A stretch of 64,000 bases of DNA from Eonycteris spelaea. Taxonomy: Eukaryota > Chordata > Mammalia > Chiroptera > Pteropodidae. The DNA lies in assembly GCA_003508835.1 (NCBI GenBank), contig PUFA01000022.1:1364001-1428000 (forward strand), in the 5' to 3' direction. The stretch's first letter is position 1. The number at the start of each line of letters is the position of its first letter. This document shows positions 24,362 through 35,809 of this stretch, piece by piece. The notes under the pieces were generated by a model that saw only the letters and a list, made by a program, of their open reading frames with translations, did not search any database and was not told the DNA's origin. Made by a program: the position numbers and the translations under genes.

Positions 24362-24525
24362 TCAAAAGTTGAGTGGGTATAGATTTGTTTATTCCAGCAA
24401 AAATATTTATTAACCATGCAGGAAACTGTGCAAGTTTACCAGTGCACGTTCACTGGTAGATCACCAGTGATCAAAACGGAAAAGGATTCCTGTTCTGAAT
24501 AGATGCCTCAGGTTTCCATGAGAGC
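24362..24525 (-). mobile_element. L2 3'-end fragment, antisense
   Basis: 'attccagcaaaaatatttat' near the start and 'agtgatcaaaacggaaaagg' plus 'attcctgttctgaatag' later match the antisense L2 3' end ('caacaaatatttattgag', 'cagtgaacaaaacagaca', 'atccctgccctcatgg'). Confidence 0.5.
24437..24472. repeat. Two abutting palindromes
   Basis: The 8-bp arms taccagtg and cactggta, with a 6-base spacer, are immediately followed by gatcaccagtgatc, a 6-bp-arm palindrome with a 2-base centre. The core ccagtg occurs in both. Confidence 0.85.
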
Positions 24526-25250
24526 AGCAGAACCACTGTGAGAAATACAGAATAAGGGACTAATTCTAAGGATGAGATCTTGCATGGACTTAACGCACTC
24601 CCACATTTATCTGTTTCTTGCTGTCTCCAAACTGGGTTATATAGTGGTCTGAAGGAGATGCTGATACCGTTGGCCGTGGAGATGCATGTGTATCTGGATC
24701 AGGACTTGAGAAGGTGAAGGAGTTGAGGGCCTGGCTGCCACTCCAAATCAACCAGATGAGCCAACAGATGAACATTAGCTGTGTGAGCTACAATAGTGCT
24801 TGGCCCTATACTGATTTTCAGAGAGAAAATGACTCTGCTTTATTTGTATCTTCCAAGTCTTACACAAATTTTTCTGATGGCCAACTTTAATCTGGACTCC
24901 GGGGTTAAAGCACTGAAGCAACGCAGAAACTATGGTCTTCAGTGAGCGTATCGTTACCCAGCGAATGCATGTGAACCATGGTGCATCTGGTTTGTCTTTT
25001 TGTAAGCTGTGCTTGGCTTTAACTAGTTATCAGTTTTGTATATAAATATGGTTATTATGATGTTTAACCTCTAGAAGCATAGAGAATTGGAGTAGTATAC
25101 ATAAAGTACCTAACAGATCATCTGAAACAAAGTGTGCATAAAATAATTTTATTAAAACTTGCTGTTGCTATGGTTAAATATCTGCTTCATATGTCTTTAG
25201 AGTATATAATATCAAGTGACTTTGATCTCTAATCCCTCAGCAGTTCAGGG

Positions 25251-25274
25251 TGTGTGTGTGTGTGATGTGTGTGT
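25251..25274. repeat. (GT)n microsatellite
   Basis: Short GT run with one GA interruption. Confidence 0.9.
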
Positions 25275-25654
25275 ATACTAAGTACTCAACCCTCTAATTA
25301 CTATTCCTCTGGGATTTGGGTACTGCCTTGCTTTTATTATTCTTTACCTGAGACCTAGAGAAATACAAAAGTGGTATGGGCCTTTGATGTTGAATGTCGT
25401 GTGAATTTAAAAACCAAAACCAAACAAACAAACCGAAATGCCCTCCTAGGAAAATACAAATTATTTTATTGCCATGAGGAAATAAATTAACTGCCAAGCC
25501 TGGTTTTCTACTTGTCTAATAAATCAGTGATTATTTTATAGTCATAGTAATAAGTAAAACTCAGAACTGGATTTTAATCTGTCTAATTAAGCAATGACAA
25601 CTCTCTTCAGTGAATCTACCCCTGAAGGCCATCAGTTAGTAATAACCTCAAGCC

Positions 25655-25815
25655 TTGCAAGTCACCCCGTTGGCAGTCACCTCGCGCCAGCGGCCATGCT
25701 TCTGAGACTGACATGGGACCGACACTGCCTCCGCAACCGGCCCCGACCACGCCCTGGGACCAGCATGACCGCGGTTCTGAGGCTCGTGCCGGCCGCTCTA
25801 GTTCCCTACGAGAAG
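25655..25815. other. Isolated CpG-dense patch, origin unknown
   Basis: About 160 bp with roughly 15 CpGs, embedded in sequence that is otherwise about one-third GC. The plus strand carries an 85-codon open frame (25594-25851) rich in Arg, Pro and Leu, as expected by chance from GC-rich DNA. I recognise no protein or repeat. It could be part of an LTR, a retrocopied 5' exon or a small CpG island. Confidence 0.4.
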
Positions 25816-26343
25816 ACCCTGAGACAACCTTCTCTCCAAAGCTCTGTGTAAAAGTAGTAGTGTGTGTTGTTTAATGAAGCTTTATCTAATTAAATAAGGA
25901 ATCCAGCTCCTAGGTTAAAATTTTGAGGAAGTCTTATTCTTTAACAATTATACGATTTTCTCCACAGTAGTTTTGTAGAATCTTGCTTGACAGGGTAGCC
26001 TAGGATCTTTAGATCAACAAATACACCCAGTGCTCTTGTACCCAAATGTGATTTGTCCTTCAGACTTGCTGCCCAAGTTCAGCGCTTCAGTTTTGGTCTT
26101 GTACCATTCAGTCTCTTAGCAGAATTCAGATGGTCTCAAATGGCCAAATTTGTGGACTTCTCTAGAGCATGATAATTTGTTCTCTTAAAGGGTGGATAAG
26201 TAGATAAATACAGTAGATGGTTGTTTTACTTGGAGTCTAATTTATGACTCTAAAAGGCTGTGGGAGGGGAGGGGAAGGTTTGCTAGGCAAAGTTATGGAC
26301 ATCAAGATAAAACCCCAGTGTGGAAGAAATTCCAGTAATAAAG

Positions 26344-26368
26344 AGATCACTGCTCTGAACAGTGATCT
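26344..26368. repeat. Perfect 9-bp-arm hairpin
   Basis: Arms agatcactg and cagtgatct with a 7-base loop. There is no oligo-T tract downstream and no gene nearby, so it is recorded only as an inverted repeat. Confidence 0.85.
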
Positions 26369-26759
26369 GATTGAAGCCCTTGTGTAAGGCTCTCTTACAG
26401 AACAGACAGACAAGTCCCTGGGAGAGTCAAGACTTTTGTCATAGGTTCACTAACTTGGTCCCTAAATTTGAAAAAAAACAATGGCAATAATCTAGATATA
26501 AAATATATAAGAAGAAGATATATGGCAAAACCAAAATGTCTGCCTAGAAATCCTTAAAAGGAGAGTTTACAAATTTCTCTTTGAGACAGTCCATCATAGT
26601 AGACTCTTAACTTTATTCAAATTAGTATTTTTAAAGTAGCATGATCACCGAGTTAACCAAAACAAATTCCACTCAGGAAGTATGAAGCAAAGAAAAGAAT
26701 TTTGTAGTTTCATTAAATATTGATGGAATGTGAGGATTTCTACTTTTTTATATACTAGA

Positions 26760-27429
26760 ATAAAAGGTACTGTACTTACCCTCCTGCATAAATTACAAGA
26801 AAATGGAAAAAATATATGAAACAACTATATTATGATAGTGGACAATATGAAGAGCAGGACTGTGATCCTTGAAAAAAAGAGGGAGCATAAAGTATGTGAT
26901 GTATTTCTTGCTGGGGGCACTTTTAAGCCATGGTATAGTGAGGGACAACTCAGGCAGAGCACAGCATTCTCCCTGAGTTGAGACGAAGATTAGAGCTCAG
27001 GGAGGTTGTAGCAGTGGGAGTTTATAGCAGAGAGCCACATAGAGAATAGTTGGTTATGGGAAATAGAGTTCAAATGATTTACATGGGATTCCCCTTAAAG
27101 CTTTGGCCAAATTCTAAGTTGCATATTTGCAGGATGAGACAGCATGGGTCCAGGCAAAATGACTATCAGAGAAAGAACAATGACCAGGAAATGAGGTGCG
27201 ACAATTTCCACAGTTTTCCAAAGGGTTGAGTTTGGATGATTGAGTTTTGAAACGATCAGAATAGAAAGAGCTATAAACACTCAGGGCATTCAGGAGAGAC
27301 CTTGAAAGGTCACATTTGCTGCTGAATCAAATTAGCTAAATTAGCACTACAGTAAAAGCCATCCTAGACATGCTCTAATAGAGCTTTAAAAGAGGTCTGT
27401 AAAGGATCAGGCAGATCTCCAAGTAACAT
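26760..27429 (+). mobile_element. Possible L1 5'/ORF1 region, decayed
   Basis: It precedes the confident L1 in the same orientation. It contains a block around 26960-27050 ('attctccctgagttgagac', 'gagttt'-type stretches) that resembles L1M 5' sequence. The similarity is weak, and extending the element leftward is inference. Confidence 0.35.
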
Positions 27430-30400
27430 AGTTGCCTGCCAAAAAATAAAGTTAAAGGAAAAGTATATGATATGAAAACTCAAATATACAGAAAGGAGTG
27501 AAAAATAACTAAAATGGTAAATGTGACAAAAGTTTTAGTTTTTAAATTTTGTTAAACAATTGACTGCATAAAGCAAAAATAAATGCAGTCTATTAAGTTT
27601 ATAAATTTTGTGGATGTAAAGGTTATGACAATGTTACCATAAAGAAAAGGGGGGAGGGATAATTGATGAATACAGTTGGAGTTTCCACATTATAGGTAAA
27701 CGGTTAAGATATTTGAAGACAAACTAACAAGTTAAATATGCATATTTTAAACTCTCATCACTAAGATGATCAGATATTATAGGTAATAATCCAATTAAGA
27801 AGATAGAAAAGAATCCCTCCCCCCAAAAAACTCCTGAAATAAGCAGAAAAATGGAAAACAAAAAGGAACAAAAGAATAGATAGGATAAGTAGAAGAGAAG
27901 TAGCAAAATGGCATACTTAAATTTAATCATATCTATAATTATATTAAGTATAAATGGTTAAAAATATAAGACCTAACTGTACTGTCTGTAAGAAACATAT
28001 TTTAAACACTTTAAAGACTGTCCATAGAACAAATAATCTGAAAATTAGTGAAGATATATAACACTTGAACAGTGTTATCATCTTCATCTATTTGAAATTT
28101 ATAAAATACTCAATTCGGCAACACAGAGAGATACACATGCTTTTTAAGTGCATCTGAAACATTGACCAAGGTAGACCATTTACTAAGAGAGTGCATCTGG
28201 AACACAAAGGCACCTGGAACGTACGCCCAGGAGCATGCGGGTTCTCTTTTATATGCAGGGACATAAAGTCTCAATACATTTAAACAACGCTGAATAAATT
28301 TTTTGTACCAAGTCAACATTTAATTTGAAATTGATAAAATTAACCCAAATATTTTTATATTAAACAAATACCTCTATAACTTCTCACCCAATCATGGCTT
28401 TTAAAAGTTATAATTAGGAAACATTTTGAAATGAATTATTATTTAATATACAGTTTAACAGCATCTGTGAGATAAAGCAGTACACAGAATTGTTTTTGTT
28501 AGGAAAAAACCGATAAGATTAAAGACAAATTACAGCTTAAATAGTGAAGGAAAAAAGAAGTGTAAATTAAACCCAGAGTAAGTAAAATACAGAAAATAAT
28601 AAAAGCTGTAATCAATTAATTAAAATAGAGAATCTATAGAGAAAATGAACCCTAGAGTGGTTCTTTATAAAGATCAGTAGAATTGATGAACCTCTAGGTA
28701 GACTGATTATGAGGAATTGAAACAGTGACATTACAAATCCAACAGGCATTAAAAAATAGTAAGTGAATATATTATGACGACTCTTCAGAAGCAGGATAGA
28801 TTGCTACACAAAATTTGGTTCAGATGTCAACACGGATGATGCACACACTTGCTAAGAACATATGAAAATTTTTATTACATAATGAGGTTTTTGGAAGAGA
28901 GAAGGGCAGGAACCCAAGCTAATTGAAAATGGTTTGAGAGATCAGGGTAAGGAAATGGACTTCAGTTTTTTTCTTGTGGTTATGGGATGGGGTTTGCATG
29001 AAGGTTCCCTTGTGTATGCAGAGGCTCCCAGGCTTTAAAATGCCCATTGTAAAGCAGAGTGTAGAGCTCTCGCATTGGCTTTCCCAGATATGAGGCAGAC
29101 GGGAAAGACAGAGGACTGAGATTTAAAAGCTGTCAACACTCATACATCAAAAAATAGCCAGACTTTTTATTATAGAATATTATGAACCAATTTATACTAA
29201 TACATTTTATAATTTAGAGAGGACAAATAAAACTCAAAGTAAGCAGTAGAAAATCTGAATAATAGTGCGTATGTGTATATATATGCTCATTCTCCCTACA
29301 AAGATAGTTTCACTGTTGAATTCTGTCAGACATTTCAAGAAGAAATAGTACCAATCTAATGCATACTTGTTTAAAAGAAAAGGAGAAAAAAAACTTACTA
29401 CTCCTTTTTTTGAGGCAGCATTACCATGCTGGAACATGCCAGAAACAGGCTAAGACATTATAGGAAAAAAAATATTGCAGCTCTTATGAACATAGAAATA
29501 AAATTGTTTACAGTATTTTAGCAAATTAAATCAAATACTATTTTAAAAGAAGACTATGTCACGACAAAGTAAGATTATTCCCAAGGATGCATATTTGCTT
29601 TAACATTCAAATAGCAATCACTATTGATGAAGAAAAAACATTTGCCAATATTCAAAATCCAATTATGATAAGAACTCAGAAAGCTAGGAATAAAGGGAGC
29701 TTCCTAAATATGATGAGCCATGTACCAAAAATTTTCATCTAATAGCATATTTTGTGGTGCAGTACTGAATGCATTCTCCTAAGCAAAGAATAAAAAGGGG
29801 ATTTCACCCTCACCACTGTGTTCAATATTGAACTAGAGGTCTTAGCTAGTGTAGTACAGCAGGGAAAAGAAGTAATAATAGATTAAAAAGGAAAATAACT
29901 TGTCTTGATATCTAGACATTGAAAATCCTAATATTTTAAAAGCTTTTAGAAATAAGTGAACTTAGTACAGTCAAATAATACAAAGTCAATAGAGAAAAAG
30001 CAATTGAGTATTAACTATGAGTATTAATTATTCATGAATAAAATGTAAGATAAAGAAATGTGCCTTTTAATAGCATGAAAAAGACAAAATATTTAGTGTA
30101 ATTGAATAAAATATGTTCAAGACTTGTATATTGCAAGCTAAAATACAAGTTTATGTTTCCCAATGTTGCCCAGTTGTCCCCTGCAGTAAATCACCCCCAG
30201 TGAGAACCTCTGCCACAAAGTTATATAATTGAGACAGGGTGGTATTAGCTGAAGGATGGAAATAAAGATTGTTGAAGTAAAATAGTGCTGAAAGTAGATC
30301 AACACATAGTTTATTGAGTATTTTTACAAAGTATCAAAATAATTGAAGGAGAAATGATAATCTTTTTAACAAATGGTTCCAGATACTCTAGATATTCATA

Positions 30401-31448
30401 TGGAAAAAATGCACTTCAACTCTTACTTCATAGCCTATGCAAAAATTACTTCAAAATAGATCTCATTCCTAAATACCTAAAACTCTAAGCCTTCAAGAAG
30501 AAACCCTAGGAGAAAATATTCATGACTATCAAATAAGCAAATATTTTTTTAGATCCATTCACTAAAGTGTATACCAAATAAGAAAAACTTTGTTAATTGT
30601 ACTTTACGAAATGAATAACTTTTGCTTTCTAAAGACACTATTAAGAAAATGAGAAGCCACAGACTCGGAGAACATATTCATGATATTTACGAATAACAAA
30701 GAATTTGTATTAAGAACATTTTAAAAAATCACAACATTTATGAACATATAAAAAGAATGTATGAAGGACTCTTATGGTTGAATAAAAAGATGAGTAGCCC
30801 AAATTAAAAAAAAAAAGATGTGAACAAACACTTCATAAAAGAAGCCAAACTGATGGTCAGAACAAAAAGATGTTTAGCATCATTAATTAACGAATAACTA
30901 ATTATGAATACAATGAAATGCCACTATACTTAGAATGGCCAACATTAAAATGCCTGGTAATACCCACTGTCCATGATAATGTGGACAGCTGGAATTCTAA
31001 TGCATTATTGGAAATGACTAGTACAAGTACCTAGAAAAACTACTGGGTAGTTTCTAATGAAGTTAATGAACACCTTCCCCAGGACCCAGTGGTTGTACTT
31101 GGAAGTACCCAAAAGATATGAAAATATATATCCAATCAAAGAGTTGCACATGAATATTCTTGCAGATTGATTCATAATGGCCCAAACTGAAAAGACCCAA
31201 ATGTTCAACAGATGAACAAATCATGGTATATTCATATAAAGGAATATTCCTCAGCTGGAAATGGGAACAAACTCTCATGCATGATATACCATGTGCAAAT
31301 CCAAACAACAACAAAAAAACTGTTTAGCAAAAGCAGCCAAGCACAAAAGTGTTTATATTGGATGGTGTTATTTATATGAAAGTCATAACTGAATTTTCTG
31401 TTTGTAAAGGAGCACATAAAGACACTTTGGGGTGATAGAAATATTTGA
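27430..31448 (+). mobile_element. Long ancient L1 (L1M-type), ORF2 region to 3' UTR
   Basis: Successive L1 landmarks appear in order. First is the pre-ORF2 block ('cagaaaggagtgaaaaataa', near 27490). The endonuclease region follows ('taatcatatctataattata', near 27925; 'tttaagtgcatctgaaacat', near 28142). At 28500-28770 is 'aaagatcagtagaattgatg'. Reverse-transcriptase-region blocks follow at 29400-30000 ('ctcttatgaacatagaaata'). C-terminal blocks lie at 30390-31260 ('tcacaacatttatgaacata', 'cagatgaacaaatcatggta'), then 3' UTR ('tttggggtgatagaaatat'). Stops and indels are frequent throughout. An unrelated 396-bp segment interrupts it at 28779-29174. Confidence 0.85.
28779..29174. mobile_element. 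Unidentified ~396-bp insertion inside the old L1
   Basis: L1 homology stops after gaatatattatgac (28765-28778) and resumes with gaatattatgaac (29175-29187). This near-repeat looks like an eroded target-site duplication. The segment between has a higher GC content than the L1 around it, no long frame and no terminal poly-A. It contains stretches such as 'gggatggggtttgcatgaag' and 'agtgtagagctctcgcattg' that I cannot place. A solo LTR or a lineage-specific element is possible. Confidence 0.55.
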
Positions 31449-32730
31449 CTTTTGGAAAGCCTCTTCAATATTGGTACTGAGAAACTGGAAAGCCACCTGC
31501 AAAAGAATGAAACTAGACTGTTGTCTATCACCATACACCAAAATTAACTCAAAATGGATTAAAGGATCTGAATATAAGACCTGAAACAACAAATAGCATA
31601 GAAGAAAACATAGGAACTAAATTCATGGACCTTAGATTTAAAGAGGATTTTATGAGTTGACCTCAAAGGTAAGGGAAGTAAAAGCAAAAATAAATGAATG
31701 GGACTATATGAAAATAAAAAGCTTCTGCACAACAAAAGAAACTGACAACAACAAGCTAAAGAGACAACCATCCGAACTGGAAAATATATTTATAAGCAAC
31801 GCCTGCAATAAGGGCCTACTATGCAAACTATACGAAGAACTCATACAACTCAACAACAATAAAATAAGGAATCCAATTAAAAACTGAGCAGAGGATCTGA
31901 ACAGACACTTTTCTCTAGAGGACATGCAAATGGCCAACAAATATGGAAAGGATGCCCAACATTGCTAGCTATTAGGAAATGCAAATCAGAACCACAATGA
32001 GATACCATCTGACACCTGTTAGAATAGCTTATCAACAGGGCAAGTAATAAGTGTTGGAGAGGATGCGAATAAAAAGGTACCCTCATACACTGCTGGTGGG
32101 ACTGCAAATTGGTACAGCCACTATGGAAAACAGTATGGAGGTTCCTCAAAAAACTAACTGTTCTACCGCATGATCCAGCAACCCCTCTACTGGGTATTTA
32201 CCCCAAAGACTCGAAAACATATGTCCAAAAAGATATATGCACACTTAATGTTCATAGCAACATTATTCACAGAGGCCAGGATGTGGAAGCAACTAGTGTC
32301 ATACAATAAAGGATTGGATAAAGAAGCTGTGACACATATAAATGATGGAATATTACTCAGCCGTAAGAAGAGATGAAATATTGCCATTTGTGACAACATG
32401 GATGGATCTTGAGATATCATGCTAAGTGAAATAAGCCAGACAGAATGAAAGTTGAAAACCACATGATATCACTTATATGTGGGATATAAATCTAAAAGCC
32501 TCAAACAAACATGAGAAACAGAGACTTGTGGACATGGACAAGAAACTAGTGTTACCAGAAGGGAGGGAGAAAAGGCGAAATAGAGTAAAAGGGGTCAAAT
32601 ATATGGTGGCAGAAGTCTATGGGCGGTGAACATGCGATGCAATATATGTGGCTTTCTGTACACTTGAATTAGTGGATTTTAACCAATGTCACCTAAAATA
32701 ATATAATAAACAATAGATAAATAAAATAAC
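31449..32730 (+). mobile_element. Younger 5'-truncated L1, ORF2 C-terminus and 3' UTR
   Basis: It is less diverged than the L1 before it. It starts around 'cctcttcaatattggtactg' and covers the ORF2 C-terminal third: 'aaccacaatgagataccatc', 'tgctggtgggactgcaaatt', 'tactgggtatttaccccaaa', 'ggaatattactcagccgtaa'. A 76-codon stretch from 31657 remains open and matches L1 ORF2 in frame, then ends at a stop at 31885. Later pieces are frameshifted. The 3' end has 'ttaaccaatgtcacctaaaa' and an A/T-rich tail. It is an inactive pseudogene copy. Confidence 0.9.
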
Positions 32731-32734
32731 TATT

Positions 32735-34115
32735 ATAGCTGGGTATTCCAGACAAGTTGTTGCAACCACTATAACATATGCTTAAAGTGAGACATCAATT
32801 ATCTTAGTCTGTCGTGAAGACAAAGTAATTATAGAGTAAAACAAATCTATGGACCTGTCCAACTGTTTGCCCTTAAGAAGGAAAGCAGTCAAAAAAAAAA
32901 AAAAAAAAAAGGTTTGACTTTTTTTGGATGTTTCTTACTTGGGTAAATACATTTATTGAACCATATCCTTTTTAAATGGGCAGATTTTAGTCTACATAAT
33001 TATATCTCATAAAGCTATGAAAAAGGATTAAATGGGCATAAAAGTAAATTTCCTCAAATTTGCATGCAACACATTTATAGAGTTAAATTCTCTGAGATGT
33101 CTCAAAATGAATTTTCCTTTTTTTGTTCTCTCATTTCTGATTCTTCCCAGATGATGCAAAATTAAAGGAAAACATTAAAAAATTCTGAGCAAGAGGCATG
33201 CTTATTTTGAATTGTAAGCACTGTGTAGGTATCTATCTATTTCTTTTAATAACATTCTCATTTACTTATTTGATGAAAAGAGCCAGTTTCATTGTTCTCA
33301 TTGTAACTGAAATAATTTGATTTCTTTAGACAAGAACTCAGTCTATATTGAGTTATATAACAGAAGTTGTATATACTATATTTTAATTTTTGTTTTTAGT
33401 TAACTGATTTTTTAAAATGCTACACCAAAATATTTATACTGATCATAGCTAACTTCTAATTATGGAGGTTACACACCACATATCAATTCATACTTATGCA
33501 TGAATTTTTAAAATAAAAAACTAAACAAATTAAGAAATCTACGCAATAATAACGCAGAAGCAGCCTGTGGAGAGCCGGTATTCTCTCTTCATTGCTAGAG
33601 TTCTGCTGCCCTCTGCTGATTGCTACATCCTCTGTTAGTGGGGAGAAGGAATCCTGATAAAGAGAAATATGTGCCTCCTTGCAAAAATAAATGAAGACTG
33701 AAAACAAAATAGTTAATAATCTTAGAATTTTCCCCATCGGTTGATCTCAATTCTATAGTTTATCATGTCAACCAAAGGAAAAACATGAATATATAGATTT
33801 CGAATTGCATCAATATAGTCTTTGAAAATGTGAGGTGACCTTAAAAATCAGATACCTTCTCATTTTATTGAAATCACATTGATTCTCCCAAAATTGAAAT
33901 GAGTTTATCCAGTAAACTCCATGAATCAGTCGTGAACCCAAGAATAAAATAGAGAGCTTGTCTTTATTCAAACGAAGCTTAGCCAGGCTTCTGCTGAATA
34001 CCTCTGCTGAATACATAAATTATTTGTTAAAACCAGATAGCAGGCAATGTTACGAAACTACTTGATCGTAGAAACTTTTTTTCAGGTACCCTTAAACACT
34101 ATATACAGAACAAAC
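32735..34115. other. Unassigned sequence with a pure poly-A run
   Basis: No gene was recognised. A 20-base pure A run at 32891-32910 may be the tail of a small retrotransposed piece, but I found no parent or target-site duplication. Near 33604 a 'tgccctctgctgat' stretch resembles the weaker half of a CTCF core. Confidence 0.5.
32891..32910. repeat. Poly-A tract, 20 bp, uninterrupted
   Basis: Twenty consecutive A residues following 'gaaagcagtc'. Purity suggests a fairly recent origin or ongoing slippage. Confidence 0.95.
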
Positions 34116-34118
34116 CAA

Positions 34119-34197
34119 CCTTCCTTCCTTCCTTCCTTCTCCTTCCTTCCTTCCTTCCTTCTTCCTTATTATTATTATTTTTATTTATTTATTTTAT
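34119..34197. repeat. (CCTT)n then (ATT/TTTA)n microsatellite
   Basis: CCTT units with two one-base slips, followed at 34168 by ATT and TTTA units. The pyrimidine-only part runs about 49 bp. Confidence 0.95.
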
Positions 34198-34258
34198 TCC
34201 TTGAGGATCAGAATACTCATTACTGAAGACAGTGTTTATAACTGATAGGAACCGCACA

Positions 34259-34440
34259 GGGTAGAGGTAAAGAGCCTGGGCTTTGGCATTTAGATTCGTA
34301 TTTTAATATTATTTCTACCCGATACCACATGATTCGTAGGCGATTTATTTAATCTTCCTAAACTTCACTGGTTTCATCAGTAAATTGGAGATGGAAATAT
34401 TGGCATGATGTCTTCCAGGGATTGTGAGTATTAAATAAGA
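34259..34440 (+). mobile_element. MIR SINE
   Basis: 'aggtaaagagcctgggcttt', 'ggcatttagattcgtatttt', 'cctaaacttcactggtttca', 'tcagtaaattggagatggaa' and 'tgtgagtattaaataagatt' follow MIR 5' to 3' order. A detached MIR-like 3' end lies at about 34525-34575 ('gggcttagaaaatgtccagt', 'tcaataaaatatagatagta'). Confidence 0.75.
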
Positions 34441-34574
34441 TTGTGAGCACTCAATTACATTCATTTAAAAATTATAAATATAAAAATTGAATTTGTGCAA
34501 GAACTTAGTGTAATTGTGTACATAGTGGGCTTAGAAAATGTCCAGTATATATGGAGTTCAATAAAATATAGATA

Positions 34575-35470
34575 GTATTATTACTCCTACTACTATGTTG
34601 TAATTTTATTCCAAAATACTATACTTACTATTTCTTAATATTTATTATCACTAGCCTAACATTTAGTGTTTAGCATATTTTATAAACCTCCGAAACTCAA
34701 AGAGAGATCTGTGAAATTTGTAAATGATATGATTTAAAGATATTGAGAACTCCTCTTTCATCAGACTAAAATCAGTGCTTCCATCACTCATAATTGATAA
34801 AAGTTTAAGTGTGTTTTTGAATGACATACTGACAATTTCATTCCAACGCCAATCTTTGGAGGAGGAATGCGCAGAACTGTATTCTCCGTTCATGTATTAT
34901 AGACATGAACTAAGTTGTCTAAGGAAAGAAAGGCGTTGGGGGGTGGGGTGGGGGCGGGGGATGGAATTGGCCCCCAATGCTATATTGCAATGATGAGCAT
35001 GCAGCTTGGGTCAAGACCTTTGGTTATAAGTATGCTCTTTGCTACTGGGGTATCTTTTCTTCTAAGAACTTCAGCAGACAAAGCAAGGAAAATTATGTCT
35101 GTATACCAACTTGTTATATATACATATATGCAAATATTTCTACAGGTAACCACCTGTATCTGTATTATTCTAAACATGAGTTCATACAGATGTCTCAAAT
35201 GCTAATTCATAACCACATGGATTACTTTAGCAACCACCCCCCACCCTCTCACCACTTGCTTATCTGTAAACTCTCACTTCAACAGTGAGAAATCTGGTTC
35301 CCACCATCTGCCTTTCATTTACCTAGTTGTTCATTTCCAGTATGCATTTATACCAGTACCAGAATTATCAATCTGTAGCCCCGTGGGATAAAGCCTTTTA
35401 TTAGCTAGAGTGTAGTATTTACATCCATGTCTCATTGCCTTAAGTCTTACAGACTCCATTGATTTCCAAA
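34575..35470. other. Unassigned sequence with a G-rich tract
   Basis: No gene was recognised. Overlapping frames of about 70-100 codons at 34775-35290 occur on both strands and in several frames, so none stands out as coding. Confidence 0.5.
34937..34959 (+). other. Potential G-quadruplex tract
   Basis: Four runs of 4-6 G separated by single bases (T, T, C) in 23 bp, which fits the canonical intramolecular G-quadruplex pattern with one-base loops. Its role is unknown. Confidence 0.85.
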
Positions 35471-35481
35471 GTTACTCAAGT

Positions 35482-35690
35482 CAGGGGTTCCTAACCCCTG
35501 GGCCATGGATGAGCCCTGGTCCATGGCCTGTTAAGAACTGGGCCGCACAGCAGGAGGTGAGTGGCTAGTGAGGGAGTGAAGTTTCATCTTTATTTGCAGC
35601 CTCTCCCAGAGGTAGCATCACCATCTCAGCTCCACCTCAGATCCTCAGGCATTAGATTCTCATAGGAACACTGGTCCCAGAAGACCACTG
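35482..35690 (+). mobile_element. Short hAT non-autonomous element with 8-bp TSD, copy 2
   Basis: Same family as 16885-17107. It starts 'caggggttcctaacccctgg', contains 'gggccgcacagcaggaggtg', 'gaagtttcatctttatttgc' and 'cattagattctcatagga', and ends 'gaccactg'. The flanks are actcaagt (35474-35481) and acttaagt (35691-35698), an 8-bp duplication with one change. The copy is 209 bp and shorter near its 3' end than copy 1. Confidence 0.85.
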
Positions 35691-35809
35691 ACTTAAGTCA
35701 TCATCTTTTCTTCCTTCTATTCAGTAAAATTATTCCATACATTCATGATACAGTTATATTCTCTTGTCACAGTGTGGATCCCATCATTGGCTCCCCAAAC
35801 CACCTAAAC

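Larger units (their letters stand above)
24527..26755. other. Unassigned sequence with one CpG-dense islet
   Basis: This AT-rich sequence holds no recognised genes. It includes the GT tract at 25251, the CpG-dense patch at 25655-25815 and the hairpin at 26344-26368, listed separately. Confidence 0.5.

Noticed and set aside
26344..26368. Hairpin as a terminator or microRNA precursor
   Set aside because: Only 9-bp arms, no oligo-T, and far shorter than a microRNA stem.
31657..31887. 76-codon plus-strand frame that looks protein-like
   Set aside because: It is a remnant of L1 ORF2, not a host gene. It is bounded by stops and frameshifts within a dead L1 copy.
32891..32910. Poly-A run as the tail of a processed pseudogene
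   Set aside because: Upstream sequence matched no gene I know, and no target-site duplication could be found on either side.
33604..33620. CTCF-like stretch 'tgctgccctctgctgat'
   Set aside because: Partial agreement with the CCCTCTGCTGG form, but the final G residues and flanks do not fit. It is mentioned only in the interval note.
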